Assembly: GCA_042867185.1 (NCBI GenBank)
Contig: JBHZQV010000015.1
Span: 45,017 to 109,016 of the forward strand
Source of the DNA: Xylophilus sp042867185
GTDB lineage: Bacteria; Pseudomonadota; Gammaproteobacteria; Burkholderiales; Burkholderiaceae_C
Direction of reading: 5' to 3'
Length of the DNA stretch: 64,000 nt
Below the pieces are notes generated by a model. The model saw nothing but the letters and a program-made list of their open reading frames with translations, was not told the DNA's origin and did no database searches. Positions 51,766-60,826 of the stretch are shown in pieces. Each line of letters begins with the position of its first letter. Positions within the stretch are counted from its first letter, which is position 1. A program made the translations under genes and the position numbers.

Positions 51766-53586
51766 TCACGACTTCGCGGATCTGGTGGTCGCCACCGCTG
51801 CGGAGGCCGCTGCGCCGCGGCAGGCCGCCAGCGCGTCCAGTCCGGCGCGGTAGGTGGGCGTCTGCACATCGAGCGTACCCAGCACCGTGTGGTAGAGGTT
51901 GTCGTGCGTCAGCGGCCGGTCGCGGCCGGCGGTCACGCACTGGCGGCTGAGCTGGGCGCGCCGTGCCAGGCCGTCGTCCATCCACAGCACCATCGGCACA
52001 TGCTTCTGCTCGTCGGGCGCGAAAGCGTAGGGCAGGCCGTGCAGGAACAGGCCGTACTCGCCGAGCGATTCGCCGTGGTCCGACACATAGAGCATGCCGG
52101 TGGCGTGCCGGGCGGACTGGCCGTGCAGCCAGTCGATGGTGCGGGACAGGAACCGGTCGGTCTCGACGATCGAGTTGTCGTAGACGTTCAGCAGCGCCTG
52201 GTGGTCGCAATCGGCCAGTGCATGGGTGTTGCACTCGGGCAGAAAGCTTTTGCTGGGGGCGGACGACCGGCGGTAGTAGGCGGGACCGTGGCTGCCCAGC
52301 TGGTGCATCACCAGCACGATGCCTTTGGCGCGGCGCTCCGCGGGCAGGGCGGCGATGCGTTCGTCCAGGCCCGCCAGCATCACCTCGTCGAGGCATTCGC
52401 CGTCGCGGCACAGCGCAGCCTCCGCTGGTGCGGCGGGGGCGAACGCGTCGTGGGTGAGGGCGTGGGGCACCCGCTGGCAGACGCCCTTGCAGTCGTTCTG
52501 GTTGTCGATCCACAGCACCGCCAGGCCGGCGGCCTGCAGCACGTCGAGCAGGTTCTCGTGCTCGGCCTTGCGGCTTTCGTAGCCGACCTTGCCGAGCGAC
52601 GAGAACATGCACGGCACCGAGGCCAGCGTATTGGTGCCGCAAGACCGCACGTTGGTGAAACTGGTGACACCGCGGCGGGCCAGCGCGGGCGTGGTGTCGC
52701 GCGGATAGCCGTTCAGCGCGAAATGGTCGGCGCGGGCCGTCTCGCCCACCACCACCACGAAGAGCGGCGGCTTGGGCGTGGAGGTGGCGACGGCCGCATA
52801 GCTCGGGCCGAGCGCGGCGCCGCCGGTGATCGACACCAGCTGCGTCTTGCGCTGGCGCAGCGGCCTGGTGACGGTGGAGACGGTCGAGCTGACCGCGGAG
52901 AACGGATTGAGCATGAAGCGCAGCTCCATGTTGTTGCGCACCAGCGGCGCCAGTTCGCGGTACATGCCGACCACGGAACCGGCGGTAGTGCCCACGGCCA
53001 ACGCCAGCACCAGGCCGTTGCGCCATACCTGGCCCCAGGCGCCCACCGGCGCCAGCCGGACCTGCCGCAACCAGAGCGCCGGCGGGCCGGCCACCAGGAG
53101 CACCTGGCCCGCCAGGCCCCAGCCCACCAGGTCGAGCGCTTCGTGGGTGTTGGTCTGGAGCGCGTTGGCGACCATGCTCGAATCGACCACGATGCCGTAG
53201 GCCAGCATGTAGTGCTGCACCGCGCCGGCCAGCACCAAGAGGAACAGCGCCGCCGGCTTCAGGACCTTCGGCCAGGCGAACAGCATCAGCAGCGCGAAGG
53301 TGATGCCCACGCCCGCCACCCCCAGGCCCGCCATCAGCCGTGCGGGCGCGGGCCCCATCTCGCCCCGCGCGGCCAATGCGCCCAGCAGGCGCCAGGTCGC
53401 CAGGTTGCCCACGGCGACGATCCACACCGCCAGCAGCAGTGCGACCGTGCGCGGCGAGCGGGGCTGCGCGAGCCAGCGGGCCGCATGCTGCAGCCCGCCC
53501 GCCACCCAGGGGGTGGGGGCCGGCGCGGCCGCGGAAGGGCGCGGCGCGGGCCGCGACAGCAAGGAGGAGGCAGAGAGTTCCGTCAT
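51766..53586 (-). CDS. eptA: EptA-type lipid A phosphoethanolamine transferase
   Basis: 606-residue enzyme: ~45-residue cytoplasmic tail, five transmembrane helices (~47-220), then a periplasmic alkaline-phosphatase-fold domain (~250-600). The nucleophile Thr is in VVVGETARADHFALNGYPRD, and metal ligands follow in VSDHGESLGEYG. Several Cys (RSCGTNTLASVPCMF; NDCKGVC; LCRDGECLDE) match the disulfides of the family. It transfers phosphoethanolamine from phosphatidylethanolamine to lipid A, giving polymyxin resistance, and releases diacylglycerol. It is divergent from a PmrA-like regulator, with dgkA downstream of that pair. Confidence 0.93.
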   Translation of the reverse strand: MTELSASSLLSRPAPRPSAAAPAPTPWVAGGLQHAARWLAQPRSPRTVALLLAVWIVAVGNLATWRLLGALAARGEMGPAPARLMAGLGVAGVGITFALLMLFAWPKVLKPAALFLLVLAGAVQHYMLAYGIVVDSSMVANALQTNTHEALDLVGWGLAGQVLLVAGPPALWLRQVRLAPVGAWGQVWRNGLVLALAVGTTAGSVVGMYRELAPLVRNNMELRFMLNPFSAVSSTVSTVTRPLRQRKTQLVSITGGAALGPSYAAVATSTPKPPLFVVVVGETARADHFALNGYPRDTTPALARRGVTSFTNVRSCGTNTLASVPCMFSSLGKVGYESRKAEHENLLDVLQAAGLAVLWIDNQNDCKGVCQRVPHALTHDAFAPAAPAEAALCRDGECLDEVMLAGLDERIAALPAERRAKGIVLVMHQLGSHGPAYYRRSSAPSKSFLPECNTHALADCDHQALLNVYDNSIVETDRFLSRTIDWLHGQSARHATGMLYVSDHGESLGEYGLFLHGLPYAFAPDEQKHVPMVLWMDDGLARRAQLSRQCVTAGRDRPLTHDNLYHTVLGTLDVQTPTYRAGLDALAACRGAAASAAVATTRSAKS

Positions 53587-53620
53587 GCAACCGAATGTAG
53601 GCCGCAGGACTGAAACCCAC

Positions 53621-53648
53621 CTGAACGATCCGCTCAGGCTTCGTTCAG
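53621..53648. promoter_or_regulatory. Inverted repeat operator candidate between eptA and the regulator gene
   Basis: ctgaacga (53621-53628) and tcgttcag (53641-53648) are perfect complements, 12 bases apart, in the 168-base divergent promoter region. A response-regulator dimer site is plausible. Confidence 0.5.
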
Positions 53649-53754
53649 CTTTCGCGCGGCGCGGCCACTACACTGGCCCGCACCCGCCGCGGTCTACCCG
53701 GCCGGCGGCGTATCCTCTTCCCATCCTCAACTGCCGCCCGCCCGGGCCCATGCC

Positions 53755-54426
53755 ATGCGCATCCTGCTCGTCGAAGACGATGTCGCGCTCTCAGAAGCGA
53801 TCTGCGGCTACCTGCGCGCCAAGTGCTTCGTCGTCGATCCGGTCGACGGCCTGCATTCGGCTCGGGCCGCGCTGGCCGGCGCGCGCTATGCCGCGGTGCT
53901 GCTCGACCTGCACCTGGGCGACGGCGACGGCCTGTCGCTGCTGCCGCTGCTGCGCTCGCTGGCCGACCGGCCGGTGGTGATCGCACTCACCGCGCGCGAC
54001 CAGGTGAGCGACCGGATCCGCGGCCTGGACGCCGGTGCCGACGACTACCTGGTCAAGCCCTACGATCCCGGCGAGCTGCTGGCGCGGCTGCGCGCCATCG
54101 AACGCCGCCGCGGCAACGACGCGCCGGTGCTGCACCTGGGCACGCTCGAGATCGACCTGGGACGCGACCTGGTCCGCAAGGCCGGCGCGCCGGTGGTGCT
54201 GACGTCGAAGGAATGGGCGCTGCTGCGGGTCATGGCCTCGCGCCCCGACCGGATCCACACCCGCGAGACGCTGCAGGACGCGCTCTACGGGTTCGACAGC
54301 GAGACCGACAGCAACACGCTCGAAGTCTTCGTCAGCCGGCTGCGCCGCAAGCTGGGCCGCGAATACATCCAGACGCTGCGCGGCCTGGGCTACCGGTTGG
54401 CCTATGCGCCGGACAACGCCGCATGA
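53755..54426 (+). CDS. PmrA/QseB-like OmpR-family response regulator
   Basis: 223 residues: receiver domain (MRILLVEDDVALSEAICGYL; acceptor Asp in LLDLHLGDGDG at ~51; Lys in DYLVKPYDPGEL at ~101) and a winged helix (VLTSKEWALLRVMASR; SNTLEVFVSRLRRKLG; IQTLRGLGYRLAY). It probably regulates eptA and dgkA together with the neighbouring kinase, as PmrA does elsewhere. The stop is 28 bases before the kinase start. Confidence 0.9.
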   Translation: MRILLVEDDVALSEAICGYLRAKCFVVDPVDGLHSARAALAGARYAAVLLDLHLGDGDGLSLLPLLRSLADRPVVIALTARDQVSDRIRGLDAGADDYLVKPYDPGELLARLRAIERRRGNDAPVLHLGTLEIDLGRDLVRKAGAPVVLTSKEWALLRVMASRPDRIHTRETLQDALYGFDSETDSNTLEVFVSRLRRKLGREYIQTLRGLGYRLAYAPDNAA

Positions 54427-54454
54427 CGGCCTGCGCGATGGAGTCGCCGTGGCG

Positions 54455-55831
54455 ATGAACACGACTGTCGGGCCGGTGCCGGGCGTCCGGCCCGCCGCCA
54501 CCCTGGCCCAGCGCCTCATCCGCATGCTGATGCTCTGGGTGGCGGTGGTCTGGATCGTCTGCGTGGCGGGCGTGGTGGTCTTCATCCACTACCAGATCAA
54601 CCACAACTTCGACAACGAGCTGGAGGAGAGCGCGCAGCGGATGCTCGACATCGTCACCCACAACCTCGACGTCGTCGGCCGGCCGGCCGACGGCGCGCCG
54701 CCGCTGGTGGCGCCGCCGCCGCTCGCCGGTACCGAAGACCTGGTCTACCGGCTGGTCGACCGCCAGGGCCGGCCGCTGCTGGTGTCGGAGCCGGCCCTGC
54801 GGGCCCGCTTCTTCGGCAGCGCGCCGCTGGTGCAGGGCTTCTACAACCGCGACGGCTGGCGCATCTTCACCGCGGTGCATCCGCAGCGGCCCTTGTTGCT
54901 GCAGCTGGCCGACCCGCGGCCCGACCGGCGCCGTGCGGTGCGCCGGGTGCTGCTGGGCCTGGCGGTGCCGATGCTGGCGGTGCTGGCGATCCTCCCGCTG
55001 CTGCTCGGCGCGGTGGCACGGCGCGAACTGCGGGTACTGCAGCGGCTGGAGGGCGAGATCGCCCTGCGCGGCGGCGACGACCTGCGGCCGCTGCCGCTGG
55101 CCGGCATGCCGCGGGAGTTGTTCTCGGTCGGCGACCGGGTCAACCTGTTGCTGGAGCGGCTGAAGCAGTCGCTGGACGTGGAGCGCGCCCTGGCCGCCAA
55201 CGCCGCCCACGAGTTGCGCACCCCGCTGGCGGCGGTGCGGCTGCGGCTGCAGACCGCATTGGATGCCCAGGGCGGCGTGTCGCCCCGCGACGTGCAGGCG
55301 GCGATGACCGCACTCGACGTGCTGCGCCACCGCACCGAAAAGCTGCTGCAGCTGTCGCGGGCCGAATCGGCCGCCGGCCTGGTGCAGGCACCGGTCGATC
55401 TGGTGCAACTGGCCGCCACCATGGCGCAGGAATTCTGGCTGACGCCCGCGCTGCAGGAACGGCTGGTGCTGCGGGTGCCCGAAGAGCCGGTGCCCGCCGC
55501 GCAAGGCGATGTCGACGGCCTCGCGATCGCGCTGCGCAACCTGGTCGAGAACGCCCTGCGCTACGGCGAGGGCCAGATCGTCGAGATCGACGTCCAGGCG
55601 CCCCGCGTGCTGGTGGTGCGCGACCACGGCCCGGGCGTGCCGACGGAGCGGCTGCAGGCCCTGCGCAGCCGCCATGTGCGCGACACCGATTCGCGCGCCG
55701 GCTACGGCCTGGGCCTGTCGATCGTGGCGACCATCGTCGAGCGGCACCGCGGCCGGCTGGAACTGGTGTCGCCGCTGCCCGACGGCCAGCCGGGGCTGGA
55801 GGCCCGCATCCACCTTCCGCCTGCCGACTGA
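54455..55831 (+). CDS. PmrB/QseC-like sensor histidine kinase
   Basis: 458 residues: transmembrane helix (~25-50), a short periplasmic domain (~50-165), second helix (~165-185), HAMP-like region, HisKA with LAANAAHELRTPLAAVRLRL (phospho-His ~247) and HATPase with NLVENALRYGEGQ, RDHGPGVPTERL and GYGLGLSIVATIVERHRG. Length and domains fit the PmrB/QseC group. ATG 54455 is preferred over an ATG at 54404 that overlaps the regulator gene. The signal is unknown. Confidence 0.88.
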   Translation: MNTTVGPVPGVRPAATLAQRLIRMLMLWVAVVWIVCVAGVVVFIHYQINHNFDNELEESAQRMLDIVTHNLDVVGRPADGAPPLVAPPPLAGTEDLVYRLVDRQGRPLLVSEPALRARFFGSAPLVQGFYNRDGWRIFTAVHPQRPLLLQLADPRPDRRRAVRRVLLGLAVPMLAVLAILPLLLGAVARRELRVLQRLEGEIALRGGDDLRPLPLAGMPRELFSVGDRVNLLLERLKQSLDVERALAANAAHELRTPLAAVRLRLQTALDAQGGVSPRDVQAAMTALDVLRHRTEKLLQLSRAESAAGLVQAPVDLVQLAATMAQEFWLTPALQERLVLRVPEEPVPAAQGDVDGLAIALRNLVENALRYGEGQIVEIDVQAPRVLVVRDHGPGVPTERLQALRSRHVRDTDSRAGYGLGLSIVATIVERHRGRLELVSPLPDGQPGLEARIHLPPAD

Positions 55832-55833
55832 CG

Positions 55834-56268
55834 ATGCCGCGCGAAACACCGTCCGGCGGTGCACCGCCGATCCCGGCACAGCACGCCGCCGCCGAACACA
55901 AGGCGCGCCGGGGCCTGGCGCGGCTGTGGCACGCGGCCGGCTATTCGGCGCAGGGCCTGCGCGCCGCCTGGGGCGAGAAGGCGTTCAGGCTGGAGGCGAT
56001 CCTGGCCTGCGTGCTGCTGCCGGCGTCGGTCTGGCTCGGACGGGGCTGGGTCGAGGTGGCGGTGCTGGCCGGCAGCGTCATCGCGGTACTGGTGGTGGAA
56101 CTGCTCAATTCCGCGGTAGAGGCGACCGTCGACCGCATCGGCCCCGAGTGGCATGCGCTGTCGAAGAAGGCCAAGGACCTGGGCAGCGCGGCGGTGCTGC
56201 TCGCCACGCTGTTCTGCGGCGCGGTGTGGTGCGCGGCCCTGACCGCCCGCTGGCTGTCCGCGGGCTAA
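55834..56268 (+). CDS. dgkA: DgkA, diacylglycerol kinase
   Basis: 144 residues. A Pro/Ala-rich N-terminal extension (~1-35) is followed by the three-helix prokaryotic diacylglycerol kinase fold: catalytic signature VVELLNSAVEATVDRIGPEW (~88-107) and KKAKDLGSAAVLLA (~111-124). It phosphorylates diacylglycerol to phosphatidate, recycling the by-product of EptA. It starts two bases after the kinase stop, tying it to the pmrAB-like operon. The stop overlaps the convergent hybrid kinase by 3 bases. Confidence 0.94.
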   Translation: MPRETPSGGAPPIPAQHAAAEHKARRGLARLWHAAGYSAQGLRAAWGEKAFRLEAILACVLLPASVWLGRGWVEVAVLAGSVIAVLVVELLNSAVEATVDRIGPEWHALSKKAKDLGSAAVLLATLFCGAVWCAALTARWLSAG

Positions 56269-58805
56269 TCCAGGCGCGACAGTATCTCGGTGATCGCGTC
56301 CGGGTCCACCGGTTTGGTCAGGTGGTGATCGAAGCCCGCCTCCATCGCCCGTTTGCGGTCGTCCGCACCGCCCCAGCCGGTCAAGGCGACCAGCATCACC
56401 CGGGGGCCTTCGGCCGGCGTCTCGCGCAGTTGCCGTGCGACCTCGTATCCGTTGAGCCCCGGCATGCCGATGTCGAGGAACGCGATCTCCGGGCGGTAGC
56501 TGCGGACCAGATCCAGCGCGGCGATGCCGTCGTTGGCGATGCGCACCTCGTGGCCGTCCAGTTCCAGCAGCGCGGCCAGTGTCTCGGCACCGTCCTCGTT
56601 GTCGTCGGCCAGCGCCACGCGGCGGCCCGCGGCCTGCGCGACCTCGGGGGGCGCGGGCGGCAGCGGCGCCAGTTCGGGTTCCAGCCGCACCGCGTTCGGG
56701 ATGCGCAGCACGAATTCGCTGCCGAGGCCCGGCCCGGCGCTGACGGCCGACACGCTGCCGCCGTGCAGCTCCACCAGGCCTTTGACCAGCGCCAGGCCGA
56801 TGCCCAGCCCGCCTTCGGACCGGTCGAGCGCCGACTCCACCTGCGAGAACATCGCGAAGACGCGCTGCAACGCCGCCGGGGTCAGGCCGATGCCGTTGTC
56901 GCGCACCCGCAGTTCCAGCTGCGATCCGTCGAGCCGCGCCATCAGCAGGATCCGGCCGCCCGGATCGGTGTACTTGGCGGCGTTGGTGAGCAGGTTCGAG
57001 AGCGCCTGCGCCATCCGCAGCGGATCGGCCAGCACGCGCACCGGCACGTCGCCCAGGTCGAGCGCCAGGGTGTGGCGGCGCGCTTCCAGCAGCGGCTTGG
57101 CGGTCTCGACCGCCGAATCGACGATGGTGTGGAGCCCGATCAGCTCGCGCCGCACCTCCAGGATGCCGCGGGTGATTCGCGACACGTCGAGCAGGTCGTC
57201 GAGCAGCAGCGCCATGGTGCGCACCTGGCGCTCGATCACCTCGTGGCTCCAGCGCAGTTGCTGGATGGTGGCGGCGGGGTCGCTGGAGATGCGGGCGGCG
57301 CTGCGGATCGGCGCCAGCGGGTTGCGCAGCTCGTGGGCGAGCGTCGCCAGAAAGTCGTCCTTGCGGCGATCCGCCTCCTGCAGAGCCTGCTCGGCCCTTT
57401 TGCGGTCGGTGATGTCGACCAGCACACCGAGCATCCGTGCGCCGCGGCCGGTGGCGTCCCGCTCGATCCGGGCGCGGGCGATCAGCCAGCGGTGGCTGCC
57501 GCCCGGCTGCATCAGCCGGTACTCGGCATGCCAGTCGCTGCCGGTGGCGCAGGCGGCGTGGAACGAGCCGCGTACCTGGTCCTGGTCGTCGGGGTGGGCG
57601 CCGAGGACGAAGGTCTCGAGCGGCGCGCCGGTTTCGGTCTGGTCGCTGGGCACGCCGAAAAGCATCGCCATGTTGCGGTCGGGCACCCAGACGTCGCGGA
57701 GGATGTCGTAGTCCCAGGTGGCGATGTTGGCGGCCTCCAGCGTGGCGGCCAGCCGCTCGCGGGTCTGCGCCAGTTGCTGGCCGGAGGTCGCCCGCTCTAC
57801 CGCCGCCCAGGTGCGCTCGGCGACGTCGTGGGCCAGTTCCACCTCGTGCGGCAGCCAGTGGCGCGGCTCGGAATGGGCCAGGAACAGGTAGGCGATCAGG
57901 GCCCCGTGCTTGACCAGCGGCACCATGACCAGGCTGCCGAGGCCCAGGCGCCGGCATTCCTGGAAGGTCTCGGGCAGCAGCCGGTGGGCGGCCGCTGCCA
58001 CGTCGGGCAGCACCACGTTGCGGCCCTGCAGCATCTCCTCGAACAGGAGCGGCAACTGACCGAGCGGATTGCGCCGCCCTTCGAGCGGCAGCAGGCGGCC
58101 GTCGTCGTGCGCCGAGGTGACCGCCACATGGCGGCCGTGCATGTCGACCTCGGCATAGCCGATCTGCGCCACCCGCAGCTGGTCGTTGAGCATCTCGGCC
58201 GACAGCGCCTTGATCGCCTCCGGATCGTCCAGCGCCCGCAGCCGGTCGCCCAGCTGCAACTGGAACGCCAGCATCCGCTCGGTCAGGATACGGGCGGTGG
58301 TCTCGGCGCAGGTGCAGAACATGCCGGCCACCGCACCGGTGCCGCTGCCGTCGAGGGCGACGTCGTGCACCGGGATGTAGGTGAAGGAGAAGTGGGTTTC
58401 TTCCGCGTAGCCATGGCGATCGAACATCGTGAAGCAGATGTCCTCCATGTGCACCACCTCGCCGCCGTAGGTGCGCGCGATGATCGGCGCGACGTCCTGC
58501 AGGATGTCGGCCCAGATGCGGTCGAAGGGCTGCCCCATCGCCCAGGGATGCTTGTCTCCGCAGAGCTCCGCATACCCGTCGTTGTAGAGCACCGTCTTCT
58601 CGGGGCCCCACGCGATGAAGCGCGGCTCGGACGCGGCCAGCATCAGCTCGGTCAGGGTCCGCAGTGCGGCAGGCCAGGTGTGCGGCGCACCCAGCGGAGT
58701 GCTCGCCCAATCGAACGTCCGGATCAGTGCTCCGGTGGCACCACCCCCACGGAAAAAAGGTAACGCGGCGTCTGAAGGAAGGGGAGGTGAGGCTGGGGCG
58801 TCCAA
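56265..58805 (-). CDS. Hybrid sensor histidine kinase with PAS, GAF and receiver domains
   Basis: About 846 residues. PAS-like domain first (DWASTPLGAPHTWPAALRTL onward), GAF domain (~210-365), a second PAS (~385-500), HisKA with FLATLAHELRNPLAPIRSA, HATPase (NLLTNAAKYTDPGG; GGLGIGLALVKGLVELHGG) and a C-terminal receiver (ADDNEDGAETL; acceptor Asp in FLDIGMPGLNG). No transmembrane segment is seen, so it is cytosolic. There is no ATG in a sensible place: TTG 58805 is the best guess, since the next upstream in-frame ATG (59237) would overlap the divergent gene and encode Pro/Arg/Ser-rich residues. It converges on dgkA with a 3-base overlap. Confidence 0.8.
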   Translation of the reverse strand: MDAPASPPLPSDAALPFFRGGGATGALIRTFDWASTPLGAPHTWPAALRTLTELMLAASEPRFIAWGPEKTVLYNDGYAELCGDKHPWAMGQPFDRIWADILQDVAPIIARTYGGEVVHMEDICFTMFDRHGYAEETHFSFTYIPVHDVALDGSGTGAVAGMFCTCAETTARILTERMLAFQLQLGDRLRALDDPEAIKALSAEMLNDQLRVAQIGYAEVDMHGRHVAVTSAHDDGRLLPLEGRRNPLGQLPLLFEEMLQGRNVVLPDVAAAAHRLLPETFQECRRLGLGSLVMVPLVKHGALIAYLFLAHSEPRHWLPHEVELAHDVAERTWAAVERATSGQQLAQTRERLAATLEAANIATWDYDILRDVWVPDRNMAMLFGVPSDQTETGAPLETFVLGAHPDDQDQVRGSFHAACATGSDWHAEYRLMQPGGSHRWLIARARIERDATGRGARMLGVLVDITDRKRAEQALQEADRRKDDFLATLAHELRNPLAPIRSAARISSDPAATIQQLRWSHEVIERQVRTMALLLDDLLDVSRITRGILEVRRELIGLHTIVDSAVETAKPLLEARRHTLALDLGDVPVRVLADPLRMAQALSNLLTNAAKYTDPGGRILLMARLDGSQLELRVRDNGIGLTPAALQRVFAMFSQVESALDRSEGGLGIGLALVKGLVELHGGSVSAVSAGPGLGSEFVLRIPNAVRLEPELAPLPPAPPEVAQAAGRRVALADDNEDGAETLAALLELDGHEVRIANDGIAALDLVRSYRPEIAFLDIGMPGLNGYEVARQLRETPAEGPRVMLVALTGWGGADDRKRAMEAGFDHHLTKPVDPDAITEILSRLD

Positions 58806-58875
58806 AATTGTGGGAGCAGTCGACGTCCAGCGGTGCCGGACCGGCGTGGAGGAATTATTGCAGGGGCTCGAGAAG

Positions 58876-59709
58876 ATGCGTGTGGGTGTGCAAGCAAGCG
58901 GACGTAGGACGGGACCGGGCCTGCGGGGTCGGAGCGAGGCGGGCCGGGTCGCTTCGGGCGCCTGGCTGTCGCTGCTGGTACTGGCGTCGCTGGCGGGTGC
59001 CGTCTTCGGCGTCGCGACCGGCCGGGTCCCGTGGCCGGACGCGTGGAATCCCTGGTCGGCCCTGCGGGTCGAGGCCGTGCCGAACCTGTTGACGCGGATG
59101 AAACTGCAGCGCCTGTCGGCCGATCCGGCGCTGTGCCTGGCCGCGCTCGACACCGCGGGCTTCGCCTTCGCGCCGCTGCCCGACGGCGAGGCGGGCCCCG
59201 ACTGTCCGCTGCGCAATACCGTGCGGCTGGGCCGCACACAGGTGCCGCTGGGTGGCAGCCTGGTGCTGAGCTGCCCGGCCGCGGTGTCGCTGGCGCTGTG
59301 GGAGCGTCACGTGGTGCAGCCGGCGGCGCTGCGGCACTTCGGCGCTCCGCTGGCGCGCATCGACCAGGTGGGAAGTCTGGCCTGCCGCAACGTCTACGGG
59401 CAGGCCGAGGGCCGCCGCAGCCGCCATGCGACGGCGGATGCGATCGACATCACCGGCTTCCGGTTCGCGAACGGGAGCCGGGTGCGGGTGGTGTCGGACT
59501 GGCGGGCGCCCGGGCATGCCGCCGGGGCCGGATCGGTGGGCGGCGGTGCGGCGACGGTGGGCGGTGCGGGCGAGCCCGCGGCCTTGTTCCTGGGCGAGGT
59601 GCAGCGGGGCGCCTGTGGATTCTTCGACGGGGTGCTGGGGCCGGGGTACAACGCGGCGCACCGCGATCACTTCCATCTGGACCGGGGACCGTTTCGGGTG
59701 TGCCGCTGA
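58876..59709 (+). CDS. Extensin-like C-terminal domain protein, putative LAS-type peptidase
   Basis: 277 residues. A basic N-terminus is followed by one hydrophobic segment (AWLSLLVLASLAGAVFGVA, ~34-52) and an extensin-like domain with SRHATADAIDITGF (His-x6-Asp) and HRDHFHLDRGPF (His-x-His), the ligand arrangement of LAS-type zinc peptidases such as VanY. Four or more Cys (ALCLAAL, PDCPLRN, LSCPAAV, LACRNVY, GACGFFD, VCR) suggest disulfides. It may trim cell-wall peptides in the periplasm; this is inference. The start is uncertain by a few codons. Confidence 0.8.
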   Translation: MRVGVQASGRRTGPGLRGRSEAGRVASGAWLSLLVLASLAGAVFGVATGRVPWPDAWNPWSALRVEAVPNLLTRMKLQRLSADPALCLAALDTAGFAFAPLPDGEAGPDCPLRNTVRLGRTQVPLGGSLVLSCPAAVSLALWERHVVQPAALRHFGAPLARIDQVGSLACRNVYGQAEGRRSRHATADAIDITGFRFANGSRVRVVSDWRAPGHAAGAGSVGGGAATVGGAGEPAALFLGEVQRGACGFFDGVLGPGYNAAHRDHFHLDRGPFRVCR

Positions 59710-59767
59710 TGCCGTCTCGACCATCGGTTCGTGCGAAAACGGGCATGCGGTGCCTGGAGGCCGCGCG

Positions 59768-60127
59768 GTGAACCCTTCCGACGACGCATCCGCTGCCGGT
59801 GGGGGCGACGCCGGCGACGCCGTCTTCGTGCTGCGGCTCGACCCGCACGGCTGGACGATCGAAGCACCGGCCGATCTGACGCTGGCCGAGGCCGCCGCCT
59901 TCGCCGGCATCGAACTGCCGACCTCGTGCCGCAACGGCACCTGCCGGGCCTGCCTGTGCCACATGCCGCAGGGCCGCGTGCGCTACGCGATCCCCTGGCC
60001 CGGCGTGAGCCTGGACGAGAAGCGCGAGGGCTGGGTGCTGCCCTGCGTGGCGCATCCGGTGGCCGACGGGGTGCTGGCCGTGCCGCGTGCGCGGCGGGTG
60101 CCGCCTGCGGACGACAACACGCGCTGA
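59768..60127 (+). CDS. 2Fe-2S ferredoxin-like protein
   Basis: 119 residues. Plant-type ferredoxin fold with Cys-x4-Cys-x2-Cys (SCRNGTCRACLCHMPQG) and the fourth Cys in VLPCVAHPVADG. The N-terminal ~20 residues are Gly/Ala/Asp-rich. A GTG start at 59768 is used because no ATG lies in frame near by. The electron-transfer partner is unknown. It sits 58 bases after the extensin-like gene. Confidence 0.85.
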   Translation: MNPSDDASAAGGGDAGDAVFVLRLDPHGWTIEAPADLTLAEAAAFAGIELPTSCRNGTCRACLCHMPQGRVRYAIPWPGVSLDEKREGWVLPCVAHPVADGVLAVPRARRVPPADDNTR

Positions 60128-60190
60128 CAAGCCTGCCGGAACGTGCGTGGGAAGATGCGCACCCTCTCCAACCTTTCCGGGAAACGCGCT

Positions 60191-60673
60191 ATGAAGACGA
60201 CGATCGTGACGACCGGCCTGGCCGCGGCCGCTGTGTTGTCGATGCTGGCCGGCGCCGTGCGGGCCGAATCCATCGGCGAAGTGGACACCGTGTTCAAGTT
60301 CATCGGCCCCGACCACAAGATCGTGGTCGATGCCTACGACGATCCGAAGGTCCAGGGCGTGACCTGCTACGTCTCCCGCGCCAAGACCGGCGGCGTCAAA
60401 GGCGCGCTGGGCCTGGCCGAAGACAAGGCCGAAGCTTCGATCGCCTGCCGCCAGGTCGGCCCGATCGGCTTCGTCGGCAAGCCGCTGGCCTTGCAGGAAG
60501 AGGTGTTCACCGAGCGCATCTCGCTCGTCTTCAAGAAGCTGCGGGTGGTGCGCATGGTGGACCAGAAGCGCAGCACGCTGGTCTACCTGACCTACTCCGA
60601 CCGGGTGATCGAGGGATCGCCGCAGAACGGGGTGACGGCGGTGCCGGTCGGGTCGGCCATCCCTGTCAAGTAG
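60191..60673 (+). CDS. creA: CreA family protein
   Basis: 160 residues: signal peptide (IVTTGLAAAAVLSMLAGAVR, cleavage near RAE), then the compact CreA domain with IGEVDTVFKFIGPDHKIVVD, GVTCYVSRAKTGGVKGALGL and SIACRQVGPI. Two Cys may form a disulfide. It is a widespread periplasmic family of unknown function. The next 150 bases hold a dispersed repeat. Confidence 0.92.
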   Translation: MKTTIVTTGLAAAAVLSMLAGAVRAESIGEVDTVFKFIGPDHKIVVDAYDDPKVQGVTCYVSRAKTGGVKGALGLAEDKAEASIACRQVGPIGFVGKPLALQEEVFTERISLVFKKLRVVRMVDQKRSTLVYLTYSDRVIEGSPQNGVTAVPVGSAIPVK

Positions 60674-60674
60674 C

Positions 60675-60770
60675 TCTCCCCCAGGCTGCGCGCTTCGCGT
60701 CTCCGCCAGCCCCCTTCCGGGGGCAACACCGGTGGACCGGCGGAGCCGGATCCATGGTGTTTCTGGGAGA
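60675..60770. repeat. Dispersed intergenic C/G-run repeat, copy 2
   Basis: ctcccccaggctgcgcgctt, then a ccccc-ttcc-ggggg hairpin (60700-60715) and ggcggagccggatccatggtg. Shares its second half with the element at 17563-17645. Confidence 0.75.
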
Positions 60771-60826
60771 TCGCGGCGCTCAGGCGCTGCGGTCGTTTAT
60801 TCAGCCCTCTGATCGTCTGCATTTCC

